Shown here: positions 1 through 9,438 of the stretch, piece by piece
How the letters are laid out: every line of letters begins with the position of its first letter
Numbering within the stretch: position 1 is the first letter of the stretch
Assembly (NCBI GenBank): GCA_016212795.1
Contig: JACRDT010000026.1
Coordinates: 1-46,326 of the forward strand
DNA: 46,326 bases
Reading direction: 5' to 3'
Source of the DNA: Elusimicrobiota bacterium
Lineage (GTDB): Bacteria; Elusimicrobiota; Elusimicrobia; UBA1565; UBA9628
Program-made: the position numbers and the translations under genes
Notes under the pieces: model-generated
What the model was told of the DNA's origin: nothing
Database searches by the model: none
Seen by the model: the letters and a program-made list of their open reading frames with translations, nothing else

Positions 1-141
1 CGCGGGCACGGCGCTGGACATCGCCGTCCAGATCGCCCGGGCGATGGAATACGCTCACGGGCGGGGCCTGGTGCACCGGGACCTCAAGCCCGGCAACTGC
101 CTGATGACGCCGGGCGGGACGCTCAAGGTGACGGATTTCGG
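1..141. repeat. Terminal inverted repeat, left copy (141 bp exact)
   Basis: Bases 1-141 are the exact reverse complement of 46186-46326; the first mismatch is at base 142 (A here, C in the other copy). Both copies encode the same stretch of kinase catalytic domain in two paralogous genes. Similarity continues beyond the exact block at protein level through the kinase, TPR and WD40 regions. Confidence 0.97.
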
Positions 142-3100
142 ACTGGCGAAGGTGGGCGTGGAGGACGACGAGGAGCCCGGCGCCGACGCGGCGCCGCACG
201 GGGCGAGGATCGCCCGCGTGGGGGACGCGACGCAGACCGGCCGGCTCGGGACGCCCGAGTACATGGCGCCGGAGCAGTGGCGCAAGGCCAAGGAGGCCGG
301 CGCCGGGGCGGACGCGTGGGCGTTCGGGGTGATCCTCAATCAGCTGTTCCGCGGCAGGAAGCCCTTCGAGTTGTCGGAAGGCGAGCCTGTGGACGCCTTC
401 TACGCGCGCCTGCTTGAAAGCGACTGGGCTTTTGAGAAGCCCGGGGACCTGCCGGGCGAGATCGGGGAGCTCCTGTCGATGTGCCTGACCCCGGACCCCG
501 CCAAGCGGCTGGCGGATTTCAAGCGGATCGGCGTGATGCTCGAGTCCGCCCATGAGAGGATTGTCGGCAAGCGCTATCCGCGCGAAGCGGTGAGGGAGTC
601 CCCTCTCTTGGCGGACACGCTCGTCAACCAAGGCGTGTCGATGGCGGACCTGGGCCGGACGGACGAGGCCCTGAGGCTCTTCGGAGAAGCGCTCAAGCTC
701 GACCCCACGCACCCCGGGGCCCTCTACGACCAGGGCCTGCTCCTGCTGGAGGCGGGCAAGCTCACGGAAGCGGCGCTGCTGACGCGCCTGGCCGAGAGCA
801 AGAAAGGCAGGCCGGGGGAGTGGACCGCTGGCTACCTGATGGGCCTGGTGCAGCTGCGGCGCAGGGACGCCCAAGCGGCGCTCAAGGAGTTGGACGAGGC
901 GGTCGAGGCGTCCCACGGCAACCTCCTCGTGACGGCGGCGCAGGCCAAGGCCCGGGCGCGGGAGTTCGAGCCTGCGGCGGGGCTCTTCGTGGCGCTGCCG
1001 CGGGGCACCGAGAGCGCCCGGATGGAGGAGGCCGTCTTCGAAGCCCTGCTCTCCCGGGCGAAAGCCGAAGCCGACGCGGGCGAACCCAGCAAGGCGTGCG
1101 AGACGCTCAAGAAGGCCAGGGCCGTGAAGGGCTATGAACGGCACTCGGCCGCGCTGGAAGTCGGCCGCAGGCTCGGCAGCCTAGGCATCCGGACGGGCTT
1201 GCGGGCCGGCTGGCAGAGGCGAGTCTTCGAGGATTCGGCCGGGGCGCTCTGCCTGGCCGTGACGCCCGATGGCAAGCTGGTGCTCTCGGGCCATCCGGAC
1301 CAGACCGCGAGGCTGTGGGACGCTTCCACGGGCAGATGCACCAGGGCGTTCAAAGGCTTCGACGGGGCCGTGAACTGCGTCTGCGCCACCCCCGACGGGA
1401 ACGCCGCCGTGTGCGGCGGCGCCAAGGGCACGCTGAGGCTGTGGGAACTCGCCACGGGGAAGGACCTCGGGCTGTTCGCTCGCCACGACGGCGCGGTGCG
1501 TTCGGTCTGCCTGTCCCCGAACGGCCGATACTCGCTGTCCGCGCAGGAGGAAGACCATTCGCTCCACCTCCGGGAATTCGGAACGGACAAGTCCGCGACC
1601 CTGCCGGGGCATGAGGGGCCGGTGAACTCGGCGTGCTTCTCCGCGGACGGCAAGCATGCGCTGTCCGCGAGCGAGGACAATTCGATCAGGTTATGGGAGG
1701 TCGCTTCGCGCAGGTGCGCCAGGATCCTGGCCCACGACCTGCCCGTGCGCTCGGCCTGCTTGACGCCGGACGGCGTCTTCGCGCTGTCGATGGACTCGTC
1801 CGCGACCCTCAGGCTGTGGGAACTGTCTTCGGGACGGTGCGTCAAGACCGCGGCGACGGCGGGTTCCAGGGGGATCTGCCTCACGCCCGACGGCCGCTTC
1901 GCGCTGTCCGCAGGGGAGGACAAAGCCCTCGGCATCTGGGAGCTCCCGTCGGGCAGGAAGGTCGGCGCGTTGGCCGGCCACAACGAGGGCGTGACGTCCC
2001 TGTGCTGCGGCCCGGACGGCAGCTTCGCGTTCACGGCCGGGGCGGACGCGATCATGTCCTGGGAATTGGAGTGGGACTATTCCTTCCCCAACCGGAGGGA
2101 CTGGGACGAGGGCGCGAGGATCCATCTCGAGGCGTTCCTTGCCACTCACAGCCCGTCCGGCGCCGGTTCAGCCGAGGACGCCGCGGGCTGGAGCGAGGAG
2201 CAACGCCGCGGCCTGCTGGCGGACCTGGGCCGCCGCGGCTATGGGTGGCTCAGGCCCGAGGGAGTGCTCGCCAAGCTCAAGGCGATGAGCGCCGTCAAGG
2301 CGGCTGCGCCCAAGCCGCCTCCGGTGAGGAATTCCTTCCGCCTCGCGGCCGCCGCGACGCTCGCGCTCTCCTTGGCATTCGCCTGGCACTCCCTGCAGAG
2401 AAGATACACCAGCGTCAAGGCGCCCGAAAATCCCGCAGGATCAGCGGCGAAGGCCGGCCCTCCGCCATCCCAGGCCGCGCCAGCACCGCCGCCACCATCC
2501 GAGAACAAGAACGCACGCCGCCAGCACATACGAGACAGGATGGAGAGCATCCGCGCAAGCCAGCATGAGGCGATGCGGAATCTCTACCGGGCCATCGTGA
2601 GCAATAGCCTGTCGAACCAATTCCGGATGACGACGAAGAGCTACAGCGAACAAGACGACCTGGAGAAAGCCGTGCAAGCGGAGTTGGGCGTCGGCTGCCG
2701 TGTGGCCGATTGGAACGACCTCCTTTCGTTCAAAGGCTGGATGGATGTCTTCGTCGACGCGGTCGGCTTGAAGTCGGGAGAAAGCCTCCTGGTGACCAAC
2801 GGCGGCAGCCGTTTCTGGCAGGAACGCAGCCACTATATCCTCACCCGGCTCGACCCGATCAATCCGGAGAACCGCACGACGCATGCCGACCTGGACGACC
2901 GCCTTGTATCTCTTGGTTCCGGGCGCAATCTGAGATTGCGTGTCCTGGCTTTCGACAAAGAGGCAGCGAAGAAGCTCGCCGCGGGGAACGCGGCCTCGGC
3001 GCCCTCCCGAGTGGAGAAGGGCGAAGGCGGGATCGAGTGGGTGTCGATCCCCGGCGAAACCTTCATGATGGGCTCCGAGTCGAGCGATGCGAATTCGGAC

Positions 3101-4369
3101 GAGAAGCCGGCCCATCGTGTGACGGTCAAGACCTTCCAGATGGCGAAGACCGAGGTGACCAACAAACAGTATCGCGCTTGCGTAGAGGCGCGCGCCTGTG
3201 CGCCGCCAAGCTCATATGTCGGCGGCGATGACCAGCCCGTCGTGAATGTGGACTGGAACCAAGCCAAGGCGTTTTCTGAGTGGGTGGGCGGAAGGCTTCC
3301 GAGCGAGGCTCAATGGGAGTACGCGGCCCGCAGCCCGGGCCGCGATTGGAAGTATCCTTGGGGCGATGAGCCCGCGACCTGCGCAAGAGTTGTCATGGAC
3401 GACGGCGGCAACGGCTGCGGTCGGAACTCGACCTGGCCCGTGTGCTCGAAGACTGCCGGGAACACAGAGCAAGGGCTTTGCGATATGTCGGGAAATGTTT
3501 TGGAATGGACACAGGATTGGTATCATAATTCGTACAATGGAGCGCCGACTGACGGCAGGGCATGGGAAATTCCTGCGGGCTCCCTCCGGGTGATTCGCGG
3601 CGGGTCCTGGCTCAACGACGCCAGGATCGCCCGGTCGTCCCTCCGTGGCCGCGGCCGCGTCAACGTCGTCCCGGGCCTCCGCGGCGGCTTCCTGGGCTTT
3701 CGGCCCGTGAGGGATTTGCCGGCCAGCGCCTATCCTGACGGCGCCCGACAACTGGGGCCGTCCGACCCTGCCCCCATGCAGACCGGAACGCTTGCCGGCC
3801 AGGGCATTTTGGTGTCAGGGCATGTCTACTACTCCACCAAGGAAATGGCCGGCATCAAGGTCGATCTCGTCAAGAATGAGTCAAAGTACGATATCGTCCG
3901 AAGCGAATCGGTGGTTCAAACGACGACCTCGGACGGCGAGGGGTTCTTTCGCTTCTCCGGGGTCAAGCCAGGGAAATATATTGTCAAATGGTGGGGCCCA
4001 ACGGCTGAGTACATCGGGTGGGCAGGCACTTCAGTTGAAGTTGGAACGGTATCCCTGGTGGAAGATCTGCGTTTGAACAAAATAATCCGTTTGCTGAGCC
4101 CGGCAAGCGGCAGCGTCATCAACACCCAGCATCCGACATTAAGATGGATGCCGAATCCCGAGGCAGTCAGATACTCGGTATCACTGAACAAAACCGAGGG
4201 CTGGAAACTGGTAGAGCATCCGGGAGATGTCCGGTCAACCTCCCACATCATCCAGGCGACTCTGGAAAACAATACGGACTATACGTGGCAGGTTGATGCA
4301 TACGGCGCAAACGGCTATCCTATTGGAAGCACCTACGAGGCGTTCAGCTTCAGGGTCGTTTCACCTTAG
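2..4369 (+). CDS. Giant Ser/Thr kinase-TPR-WD40-TM-FGE fusion (5' truncated)
   Basis: The frame is open from base 2, so the kinase N-lobe lies outside the window. About 1455 residues are visible. Numbered from base 2, the catalytic loop HRDLKPGN is near residue 25, DFG near 45, and MAPEQW marks the end of the activation segment. TPR-like repeats follow (about 190-260), then a WD40 block with SGHPDQTARLWD-type blades (about 405-690) and one hydrophobic segment (about 776-798). Next come an uncharacterised region, an FGE/SUMF1-like domain (about 1009-1238, ending RVIRGGSW...GFRPVRD), a carboxypeptidase-regulatory-like beta domain and a fibronectin-like tail. The FGE domain lacks the cysteines catalytic in true formylglycine-generating enzymes, so it is probably a binding C-type-lectin-like fold. 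Likely role: membrane-anchored signalling kinase with an intracellular WD40 scaffold and an external sensor. The last 500 bases are richer in A+T than the kinase part, which suggests a separately acquired tail. Confidence 0.9.
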   Translation, partial: AGTALDIAVQIARAMEYAHGRGLVHRDLKPGNCLMTPGGTLKVTDFGLAKVGVEDDEEPGADAAPHGARIARVGDATQTGRLGTPEYMAPEQWRKAKEAGAGADAWAFGVILNQLFRGRKPFELSEGEPVDAFYARLLESDWAFEKPGDLPGEIGELLSMCLTPDPAKRLADFKRIGVMLESAHERIVGKRYPREAVRESPLLADTLVNQGVSMADLGRTDEALRLFGEALKLDPTHPGALYDQGLLLLEAGKLTEAALLTRLAESKKGRPGEWTAGYLMGLVQLRRRDAQAALKELDEAVEASHGNLLVTAAQAKARAREFEPAAGLFVALPRGTESARMEEAVFEALLSRAKAEADAGEPSKACETLKKARAVKGYERHSAALEVGRRLGSLGIRTGLRAGWQRRVFEDSAGALCLAVTPDGKLVLSGHPDQTARLWDASTGRCTRAFKGFDGAVNCVCATPDGNAAVCGGAKGTLRLWELATGKDLGLFARHDGAVRSVCLSPNGRYSLSAQEEDHSLHLREFGTDKSATLPGHEGPVNSACFSADGKHALSASEDNSIRLWEVASRRCARILAHDLPVRSACLTPDGVFALSMDSSATLRLWELSSGRCVKTAATAGSRGICLTPDGRFALSAGEDKALGIWELPSGRKVGALAGHNEGVTSLCCGPDGSFAFTAGADAIMSWELEWDYSFPNRRDWDEGARIHLEAFLATHSPSGAGSAEDAAGWSEEQRRGLLADLGRRGYGWLRPEGVLAKLKAMSAVKAAAPKPPPVRNSFRLAAAATLALSLAFAWHSLQRRYTSVKAPENPAGSAAKAGPPPSQAAPAPPPPSENKNARRQHIRDRMESIRASQHEAMRNLYRAIVSNSLSNQFRMTTKSYSEQDDLEKAVQAELGVGCRVADWNDLLSFKGWMDVFVDAVGLKSGESLLVTNGGSRFWQERSHYILTRLDPINPENRTTHADLDDRLVSLGSGRNLRLRVLAFDKEAAKKLAAGNAASAPSRVEKGEGGIEWVSIPGETFMMGSESSDANSDEKPAHRVTVKTFQMAKTEVTNKQYRACVEARACAPPSSYVGGDDQPVVNVDWNQAKAFSEWVGGRLPSEAQWEYAARSPGRDWKYPWGDEPATCARVVMDDGGNGCGRNSTWPVCSKTAGNTEQGLCDMSGNVLEWTQDWYHNSYNGAPTDGRAWEIPAGSLRVIRGGSWLNDARIARSSLRGRGRVNVVPGLRGGFLGFRPVRDLPASAYPDGARQLGPSDPAPMQTGTLAGQGILVSGHVYYSTKEMAGIKVDLVKNESKYDIVRSESVVQTTTSDGEGFFRFSGVKPGKYIVKWWGPTAEYIGWAGTSVEVGTVSLVEDLRLNKIIRLLSPASGSVINTQHPTLRWMPNPEAVRYSVSLNKTEGWKLVEHPGDVRSTSHIIQATLENNTDYTWQVDAYGANGYPIGSTYEAFSFRVVSP

Positions 4370-4416
4370 ACACGCTGGGCCTCGGGCAGCCTTCCCCGGG
4401 CGCTCCTTGATGGCAG

Positions 4417-6201
4417 TCACTTCGCCAGACGTCTGACAGGACGGAACCCGACACGCTCGTCAACATCGCTTGGCTCCGCGCCGCCGCGGTGCGTGGCCTG
4501 GACGCTGGCGGCGAAATCACCCCAAGACCCGCCGCGAATGACCCGGGAGGAACCGCCTGGAGACTCCCATGGGCTTCCGTCAGCCGGTGCCCCGGCATAC
4601 GGATGGTGGTACCAATCCTGCGTCCACTCCCAGACATTGCCCGCCATGTCGCATAGACCTTGCTCCGTATTCCCGGCGTTCTTCGAGCAGACAGGCAGAT
4701 AACCAGACCGGCCGCACTCATTGCCCTCCCCGCTCGAAACCGCCAACACGGCCCGATCACAGGCCGCTTCCTCATTTCCCCAAGGATACCTCCGATCCTT
4801 GCCCCCGCTTCGCGCGGCATATTCCCATTCGGCCTCGCTCGGCAATCTACCTCCGGCCCACCGGGAAAACTCTTCGGCTTGATTCCAGCCCACACAACCA
4901 ACCGGGTGGTTCTCCCTCTCCATCGTTGTCCAGCCACGTTCGGTCCATCGGCACTTCGAGCCGCCGTTGGGAGGCGTGCATGCTCCCGCCTTCACGCAAG
5001 CCTTGTACTGCGCCACGGTCACCTCGGTCTTGGCCATCTGGAAGGACTGGACCGTAACGCGATGGACTGGCCCCCAATCTTCGGAACCCATCATGAAGCT
5101 GCCCCCAGATATCGTCACCCACTCGATGCCTGCCGGCCCCTTGATACTGCGTTGCCTTGAGCGGCGCCCGCGGGACGTTGACGGGATCTTGGCGTCCTTG
5201 ACGGACCTCGTGTTCATCGAATTCAAAACGACAGTCTCATCGCCGGCGGCGGCGCCCTTCCCCTCCGAGCTCACGTAGTCGAGGTTGCGCCTGGCGTCCT
5301 GATCGCCCTGGGCCGCCGCCTTGCCGAGCCACTCGGACGCCTTCCTCGGGTCCTTGGCGACGCCGGTCCCGGTCAGGTACATCCAGCCCAACCGGCTCTG
5401 CGCGCCGGCGTGCCCGTAGGCCGCCGCCCTCCGGGTCCAGCGGAGGGCTTCCCTGAGATCGCGCCGGACGCCGCGGCCCTCCGCGTACATGACCCCGAGC
5501 CGGTACTGGGCGTCGGGGTAGTCCTCCCTCGCGGCCTTGAGATACCAATCGGCCGCCTTGCGGTCGCTGCGGCGCACGCCGAGCCCGCCCTCGTAGAGCC
5601 GGCCGAGGGCATGCATGGAGCTGTTATCGTCCTGCTCGGCGGCCTTGCGGTACCACTTGGCCGCGGCGCGGCAGTCGACGCCGACGCCCAGGCCGGTCTC
5701 ATAGCGCCAGGCGAGCTTGCGCTGGGCCGCGACGTCGCCCGAGTCCGCGACCTTGCTCAGCCAGCGGGCGGCCTCCGCCTCGTCTCGCTCCACTCCCCGG
5801 CCCTTGGAATAGAGCCACGCCAGGACGCCCCAGGATTCCACGTCGCCTTTCTTGGCGGCCCGCAGCAGCAGGCGCAGGGCCTCGGGTCCGTCCGCCGCGA
5901 CGCCGCGGCGGCCCTCCGCGAAGATGCGCCCGGCCTTGCGCTGGGCGTTCAAGTCGCCCCGGGCGTCGGCCATGAGGTACCACTTGACCGCCTCCTTGAA
6001 GTCCTTCGGGACGCCCCGGCCCTCGGCGTAGATGTCTCCGAGCGCCGACTGGGCCTTGGCATCGCCAGCGGCGGCGAGACGCCGGAGCTCCTCCGGACGG
6101 CCGGCCCCGGGAGCGGGAGAGGACCGCGCGGGGGCCGCGCCGACGAGCAGGCAGAGCAGCCCCTTGACGGCCGCCCCTCGGGCCCGCGCGCCGAGGCTCA
6201 T
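4417..6201 (-). CDS. Sel1-repeat protein with FGE/SUMF1-like C-terminal domain, exported
   Basis: The start is ATG at 6201, because it overlaps the stop of the upstream gene as ATGA and gives a signal peptide (MSLGARARGAAVKGLLCLLV..., with Ala-rich cleavage region). This leaves 594 residues. Residues about 38-310 hold seven or eight Sel1-like repeats (pattern GDxxAQxxLGxxYxxGxGVxxDxxEAxxW), an alpha-solenoid for protein binding. Residues about 355-590 form an FGE-sulfatase fold (FMMGSE, TEVTVAQYKACV, GRLPSEAEWEYAAR, NTEQGLCDMAGNVWEWTQDWYH, RVIRGGSW, VGFRPVR). The FGE part closely matches those in the two giant kinases and likewise lacks the catalytic cysteine pair. It is translated as the second gene of a two-gene unit with the unknown protein at 6198-7505. 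Likely an extracytoplasmic binding or scaffold protein related to the kinase sensors. Confidence 0.85.
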   Translation of the reverse strand: MSLGARARGAAVKGLLCLLVGAAPARSSPAPGAGRPEELRRLAAAGDAKAQSALGDIYAEGRGVPKDFKEAVKWYLMADARGDLNAQRKAGRIFAEGRRGVAADGPEALRLLLRAAKKGDVESWGVLAWLYSKGRGVERDEAEAARWLSKVADSGDVAAQRKLAWRYETGLGVGVDCRAAAKWYRKAAEQDDNSSMHALGRLYEGGLGVRRSDRKAADWYLKAAREDYPDAQYRLGVMYAEGRGVRRDLREALRWTRRAAAYGHAGAQSRLGWMYLTGTGVAKDPRKASEWLGKAAAQGDQDARRNLDYVSSEGKGAAAGDETVVLNSMNTRSVKDAKIPSTSRGRRSRQRSIKGPAGIEWVTISGGSFMMGSEDWGPVHRVTVQSFQMAKTEVTVAQYKACVKAGACTPPNGGSKCRWTERGWTTMERENHPVGCVGWNQAEEFSRWAGGRLPSEAEWEYAARSGGKDRRYPWGNEEAACDRAVLAVSSGEGNECGRSGYLPVCSKNAGNTEQGLCDMAGNVWEWTQDWYHHPYAGAPADGSPWESPGGSSRVIRGGSWGDFAASVQATHRGGAEPSDVDERVGFRPVRRLAK

Positions 6202-7505
6202 CTGAACTCGTCGCGCACGAAGCGCAGGGCGAAGTCCTCGGCGCTCCCCCGCCAATCCATCCCCAGCGCGCTCGTCGCCTCGACCGCGCCCGAGGAAAGC
6301 CGCTTCCATGCCCAGGCGGTCCCGACCTCGATCCTCACATTATCCCCGACATGGTGGACGACCGGCACCAGCACGACCGGCCTTCCCCGCTTGAGGACGC
6401 GTCCGCAGACCAGCCTGAAGAACCGCGCCCGGTAGGGCGTCTCGCGGGACACCACGTCGGCCAGCTCCTCCACGGCGCGGGCCCGGTCGGGCTCGGCCCA
6501 CCCCAAGGCTTCCAGGCAGAGCCGCGCCACGCCGTCGGCGGGCGGGGCGAGCGCGCCGGTCTCGGCGCAGGAAGGCTCGCCGCGGCCCGCGAGCGCGGGC
6601 TCCTCCATCGCGCTCATGAGCCACGCGTCCATGCGCCGCCAGACGCTCCGCTGTCGAGCCCATTGCGGCGAGCCCGCCTCGAATGCCCTGTAGGCCTCCA
6701 TCCCCCGGAGGAGTCCCAGCACCTCGGCCGGCCGGCCGGCCAGGGGGCTGCGGCGCCGGCAGGCGGCGAGCCATTCCGGGACGGCGTACCAGACCCGCGT
6801 CGTGGTGTCCACCCCGCCGGCCAGCGCCAGCCCAACCTCCCCGGCGGCCAGAAGGCTCGCGACGAACCGGCGGGGGAACCGGTGCCGGGAGGTCTCGGCG
6901 AGCGCCAGGCCGCTCAGGAACGGCCTCGCCAGGGCCATCCGGTCGAGCCCCAGGTGGTAGTGCCCCATGAACCCGGCGTAGAGGGCTTCCTCCGCCACCC
7001 CAACGCTGTCGAGGGCGTAGGAGTCCACCGCGACGACGAACCTCGGCCTGCAAGGCCGGCCCCGCAGTTGGCGCAACACCCACGTGGCGTGCCGGACCAG
7101 CTCGAAATTCATGTACTTCAGCCGGTCGCGCAGCGGGGGATGGGAGATGATGGCCAGGAGCGCGGCCGGCCCGCCGGCCCCGTCTTCGACGCGCCTGACC
7201 AGGCCGACGGCGCGGTCCAGGCGTTCCGACCGGTCGAAAGGGCGGCTGTGAGGGTGGGAGAACCGCTGGAGCACGGCATCCTGCAGGCGGCACATCCAGT
7301 CCGAAGGCAGGGCCCCGGCCCCGAGGCTCAGCGCCCTCGCGGCGAGGTTGAGGGGCGCCTCGGCCCAGCGCCGGACGAATTCGTTCTTTGGGGGATTGGA
7401 CCAGCGGTCCCGAGCGATGCGGCTCTCATCGGCGCGGATGACGATGGAGAAGAGGTCCTCGGACGTGCCTGCGGCCGCGCCGCGGCCCGCCCCGGGTGGC
7501 GGCAT
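6198..7505 (-). CDS. Conserved-looking hypothetical protein, 435 aa
   Basis: I do not recognise the family. The protein is Arg/Ala/Leu rich with no clear signal peptide; a mid region (about residues 120-260) has well-spaced aromatic and charged residues (RLKYMNFELVRHATWVLR, VAVDSYALDSVG, GFMGHYHLGLDRMAL) that look like a folded, mainly helical domain. The ATG at 7505 sits 6 nt downstream of an extended -10 box, supporting it as a leaderless first gene. Its stop overlaps the start of the Sel1-FGE gene by 4 bases, so the two are translationally coupled and probably act together. No catalytic motif could be assigned. Confidence 0.75.
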   Translation of the reverse strand: MPPPGAGRGAAAGTSEDLFSIVIRADESRIARDRWSNPPKNEFVRRWAEAPLNLAARALSLGAGALPSDWMCRLQDAVLQRFSHPHSRPFDRSERLDRAVGLVRRVEDGAGGPAALLAIISHPPLRDRLKYMNFELVRHATWVLRQLRGRPCRPRFVVAVDSYALDSVGVAEEALYAGFMGHYHLGLDRMALARPFLSGLALAETSRHRFPRRFVASLLAAGEVGLALAGGVDTTTRVWYAVPEWLAACRRRSPLAGRPAEVLGLLRGMEAYRAFEAGSPQWARQRSVWRRMDAWLMSAMEEPALAGRGEPSCAETGALAPPADGVARLCLEALGWAEPDRARAVEELADVVSRETPYRARFFRLVCGRVLKRGRPVVLVPVVHHVGDNVRIEVGTAWAWKRLSSGAVEATSALGMDWRGSAEDFALRFVRDEFR

Positions 7506-7511
7506 TGGCGG

Positions 7512-7520
7512 ATTCTAACA
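7512..7520 (-). promoter_or_regulatory. Extended -10 promoter for the gene starting at 7505
   Basis: On the minus strand the sequence reads TGTTAGAAT, an extended -10 (TGn then TAGAAT). Only 6 nt separate it from the ATG at 7505, so the predicted transcript starts at or next to the start codon. No Shine-Dalgarno sequence lies between. Confidence 0.55.
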
Positions 7521-7526
7521 TAAAAT
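7521..7526 (+). promoter_or_regulatory. Possible -10 box (TAAAAT) for the gene at 7542
   Basis: TAAAAT lies 15 nt before ATG 7542 in an A/T-rich island within very GC-rich surroundings, abutting the divergent minus-strand promoter at 7512-7520. No Shine-Dalgarno is visible. No clear -35 was seen. Confidence 0.4.
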
Positions 7527-7541
7527 GATAGTCTCTCAATC

Positions 7542-9026
7542 ATGCATGGAACCTCGCTTTTCCTCATCCTCGCCTGCTCGGCCTTCGCCCAGAATCAGCC
7601 GGCGCCCTCGGGGTACGTGGTCCGGGCCGAAGCCGCGAACGTGTACCTCGACTACGGGCAAGCCAGCGGGGTGCAGACGGGCCAGCCTTTCGTCATCTAC
7701 AAAGAAGGCGCGGAGCTCATCCACCCGGTCACCAAAGCCTCCCTCGGCCGCATCGAGACGACCCTGGCGGAGGGGACCATCTGGGAGGTGCATCCCTCCT
7801 ATTCGATCGGCGCCCTGAAGGCCAAGCCGTCCGGCGTCATCCCCGCCGGCGCGCGGGTCCGCCTGCTGGCCCCGGCGCCGGCGGCGGCAAGCACCCCTCC
7901 CGTCCCCGTCCCCCCGTCCCCGGCCGCGCAATCCGCTGCCGGCGCCGCGGCGCCGCTTCGGGCGCCCCTCTCCGACGCCGCCAAGGCCGAGAAGACCGCC
8001 GTCGAAGCCAAGGCCCAGGAGGAAGACGAGTCCACCCAGGACGGCGAGACCGTCGGCAAGCCCAAGAACAGGCGGGCGCGCTGGAAGAGCGGGGTCTTCG
8101 ACTACCAGATCATGGGGATCGCCGTGGCCGATTTCAACGGGGACGGCTCGCCCGAGCTGGCCGCCGCCGAGGAGACCGCGATCCACCTCTACGCCTATCC
8201 TCCCACGGACGCCAAGAGCAAGGCGGACTACAAGTACCCGGGGATCCAGCCGGCCATCATGTCCCTGGAAGCCGCGGACCTCAACAAGAACGGCCGGCCC
8301 GAGCTCTTCGTGACGGTCTACAACCAGGGCCTCGCGCGCATGGAGACCGCCGTGCTCGAGCTCGACGCCGGCGGCGGCTGGACCAAGATCGGGGAGACCC
8401 CCCTGGTCGTCCGCTCCTATCAGGGCGCCAAAGGGGAGCGCATCCTCGCCGCCCAGCAGCTCATCGACAACCAGACCTTCCCGTTCGGCAGCATCTACCC
8501 CCTGGCGTACCGCGACGGGAAATACGTCCGGGGCGAGGAGGCCGTCCGGTACAAGCGGATCGATTGGATCTACGACTTCACGACCATGGACCCCGACGGC
8601 AGCGGGCCCGTCCCCCTCTATTACACCGCGACGGACCGCATCCGGGTGGACCTCAAGAAAGGCTCGTGGAAATCCCCCGAGCCCTACGGGCAGACCCCCA
8701 ACCGCCTGCGCTGGAAAGGAGACCGCCTCCTCCAGTGCCGCCCGGAGCTGCTGCTCGACTACGGCGAGAAAGGCGAGCCGGCCCTCTACGCGGTCAGGAA
8801 CATCGCCCGGTTCGGAGGCCTGGCGCACACCTTCGGGCTCTACGCCCGGGCGGAGATCCACCGCAAGACCTGGAACGGGCTGGGCTTCGACACGACGTGG
8901 AAATCGGACCTCACGGGCTTCTCCCCCGCCATCGCCTGGGTGCCGGCCGGCCAGGGCGCCCGGGAGCTGGCCGTCGCGGTCGTCGGCACGACCGGCAAGT
9001 CCGCCCTCTGGATCTACGACCCCTGA
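7542..9026 (+). CDS. Secreted FG-GAP/VCBS-type protein with FlgT-C-like N-terminal domain
   Basis: The 494-residue protein starts with a short signal peptide (MHGTSLFLILACSAFAQ). Residues about 25-105 (VYLDYGQASGVQTGQPFVIYKEG, then a stretch naming a prior state and ending in a basic/acidic beta region) resemble the small beta-barrel found at the C-terminus of FlgT and related envelope proteins. A Pro/Ala linker follows. Residues about 180-490 carry FG-GAP-like calcium-loop motifs (DFNGDGSPEL, DLNKNGRPEL, DPDGSGPVPL), as in integrin-alpha-like beta-propellers. Likely an exported or outer-envelope protein; the ligand is unknown. It heads the long plus-strand gene run, 13 bp before the response regulator. 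Confidence 0.8.
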   Translation: MHGTSLFLILACSAFAQNQPAPSGYVVRAEAANVYLDYGQASGVQTGQPFVIYKEGAELIHPVTKASLGRIETTLAEGTIWEVHPSYSIGALKAKPSGVIPAGARVRLLAPAPAAASTPPVPVPPSPAAQSAAGAAAPLRAPLSDAAKAEKTAVEAKAQEEDESTQDGETVGKPKNRRARWKSGVFDYQIMGIAVADFNGDGSPELAAAEETAIHLYAYPPTDAKSKADYKYPGIQPAIMSLEAADLNKNGRPELFVTVYNQGLARMETAVLELDAGGGWTKIGETPLVVRSYQGAKGERILAAQQLIDNQTFPFGSIYPLAYRDGKYVRGEEAVRYKRIDWIYDFTTMDPDGSGPVPLYYTATDRIRVDLKKGSWKSPEPYGQTPNRLRWKGDRLLQCRPELLLDYGEKGEPALYAVRNIARFGGLAHTFGLYARAEIHRKTWNGLGFDTTWKSDLTGFSPAIAWVPAGQGARELAVAVVGTTGKSALWIYDP

Positions 9027-9039
9027 CCCAGGCGACGCC

Positions 9040-9438
9040 ATGCGCATGAAGCGGAAGAAGATCCTGATCGTCGACGACGACCACTCCATCCGCGAGATCC
9101 TGTCCACCCAGCTCTCGCGCCTCCACTACGCGACCTTCGCGGCCGCGGACGGCGAGGAGGCCGTCGACGCCTACAAGGCCGAGAAGCCGGACCTCATCCT
9201 GATGGACCTCATGATGCCCCGCCTCGACGGGATGGGAGCCTGCCAGAAGATCCGCAAGTGCGAGAAGAAGGGGGCCAGGGTCCCGATCATCTTCCTGACC
9301 GCGCGGGAGAGCGGCCAGGACAAGCTGAGCTCGATCATCTCGGGCGGCGACGACTTCGTCTCCAAGCCGGTCAGCCTCCAGGAGCTCGCCGAGCGCGTCG
9401 AGACGGCGCTGCGCCGCGCGCAGCGAAAGAAGAAGTGA
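9040..9438 (+). CDS. CheY-like single-domain response regulator
   Basis: The 132 residues are almost entirely a receiver domain. The acidic pocket is D12-D14, the phospho-acceptor is D56 in LILMDLMMP, the switch threonine is T87 (FLTA) and the conserved lysine is K109 (SKPVS). No output domain is present, so it would act by protein-protein contact. No histidine kinase is encoded in the window. Its stop overlaps the start of the next gene by one base (TGATG), so it is co-translated with the exported CbiX-like protein. Confidence 0.93.
   Translation: MRMKRKKILIVDDDHSIREILSTQLSRLHYATFAAADGEEAVDAYKAEKPDLILMDLMMPRLDGMGACQKIRKCEKKGARVPIIFLTARESGQDKLSSIISGGDDFVSKPVSLQELAERVETALRRAQRKKK

Noticed and set aside
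1132..2055. Long antisense ORFs over kinases and WD40 regions (here and at 32194-33105, 33879-35861, 44290-44970)
   Set aside because: They are shadows of high-GC genes: third-position bias, no motifs and no start signals.
3028..3715. FGE domains as true formylglycine-generating enzymes
   Set aside because: The cysteines needed for catalysis are absent in all three, and no sulfatase gene is present; a binding role is more likely.
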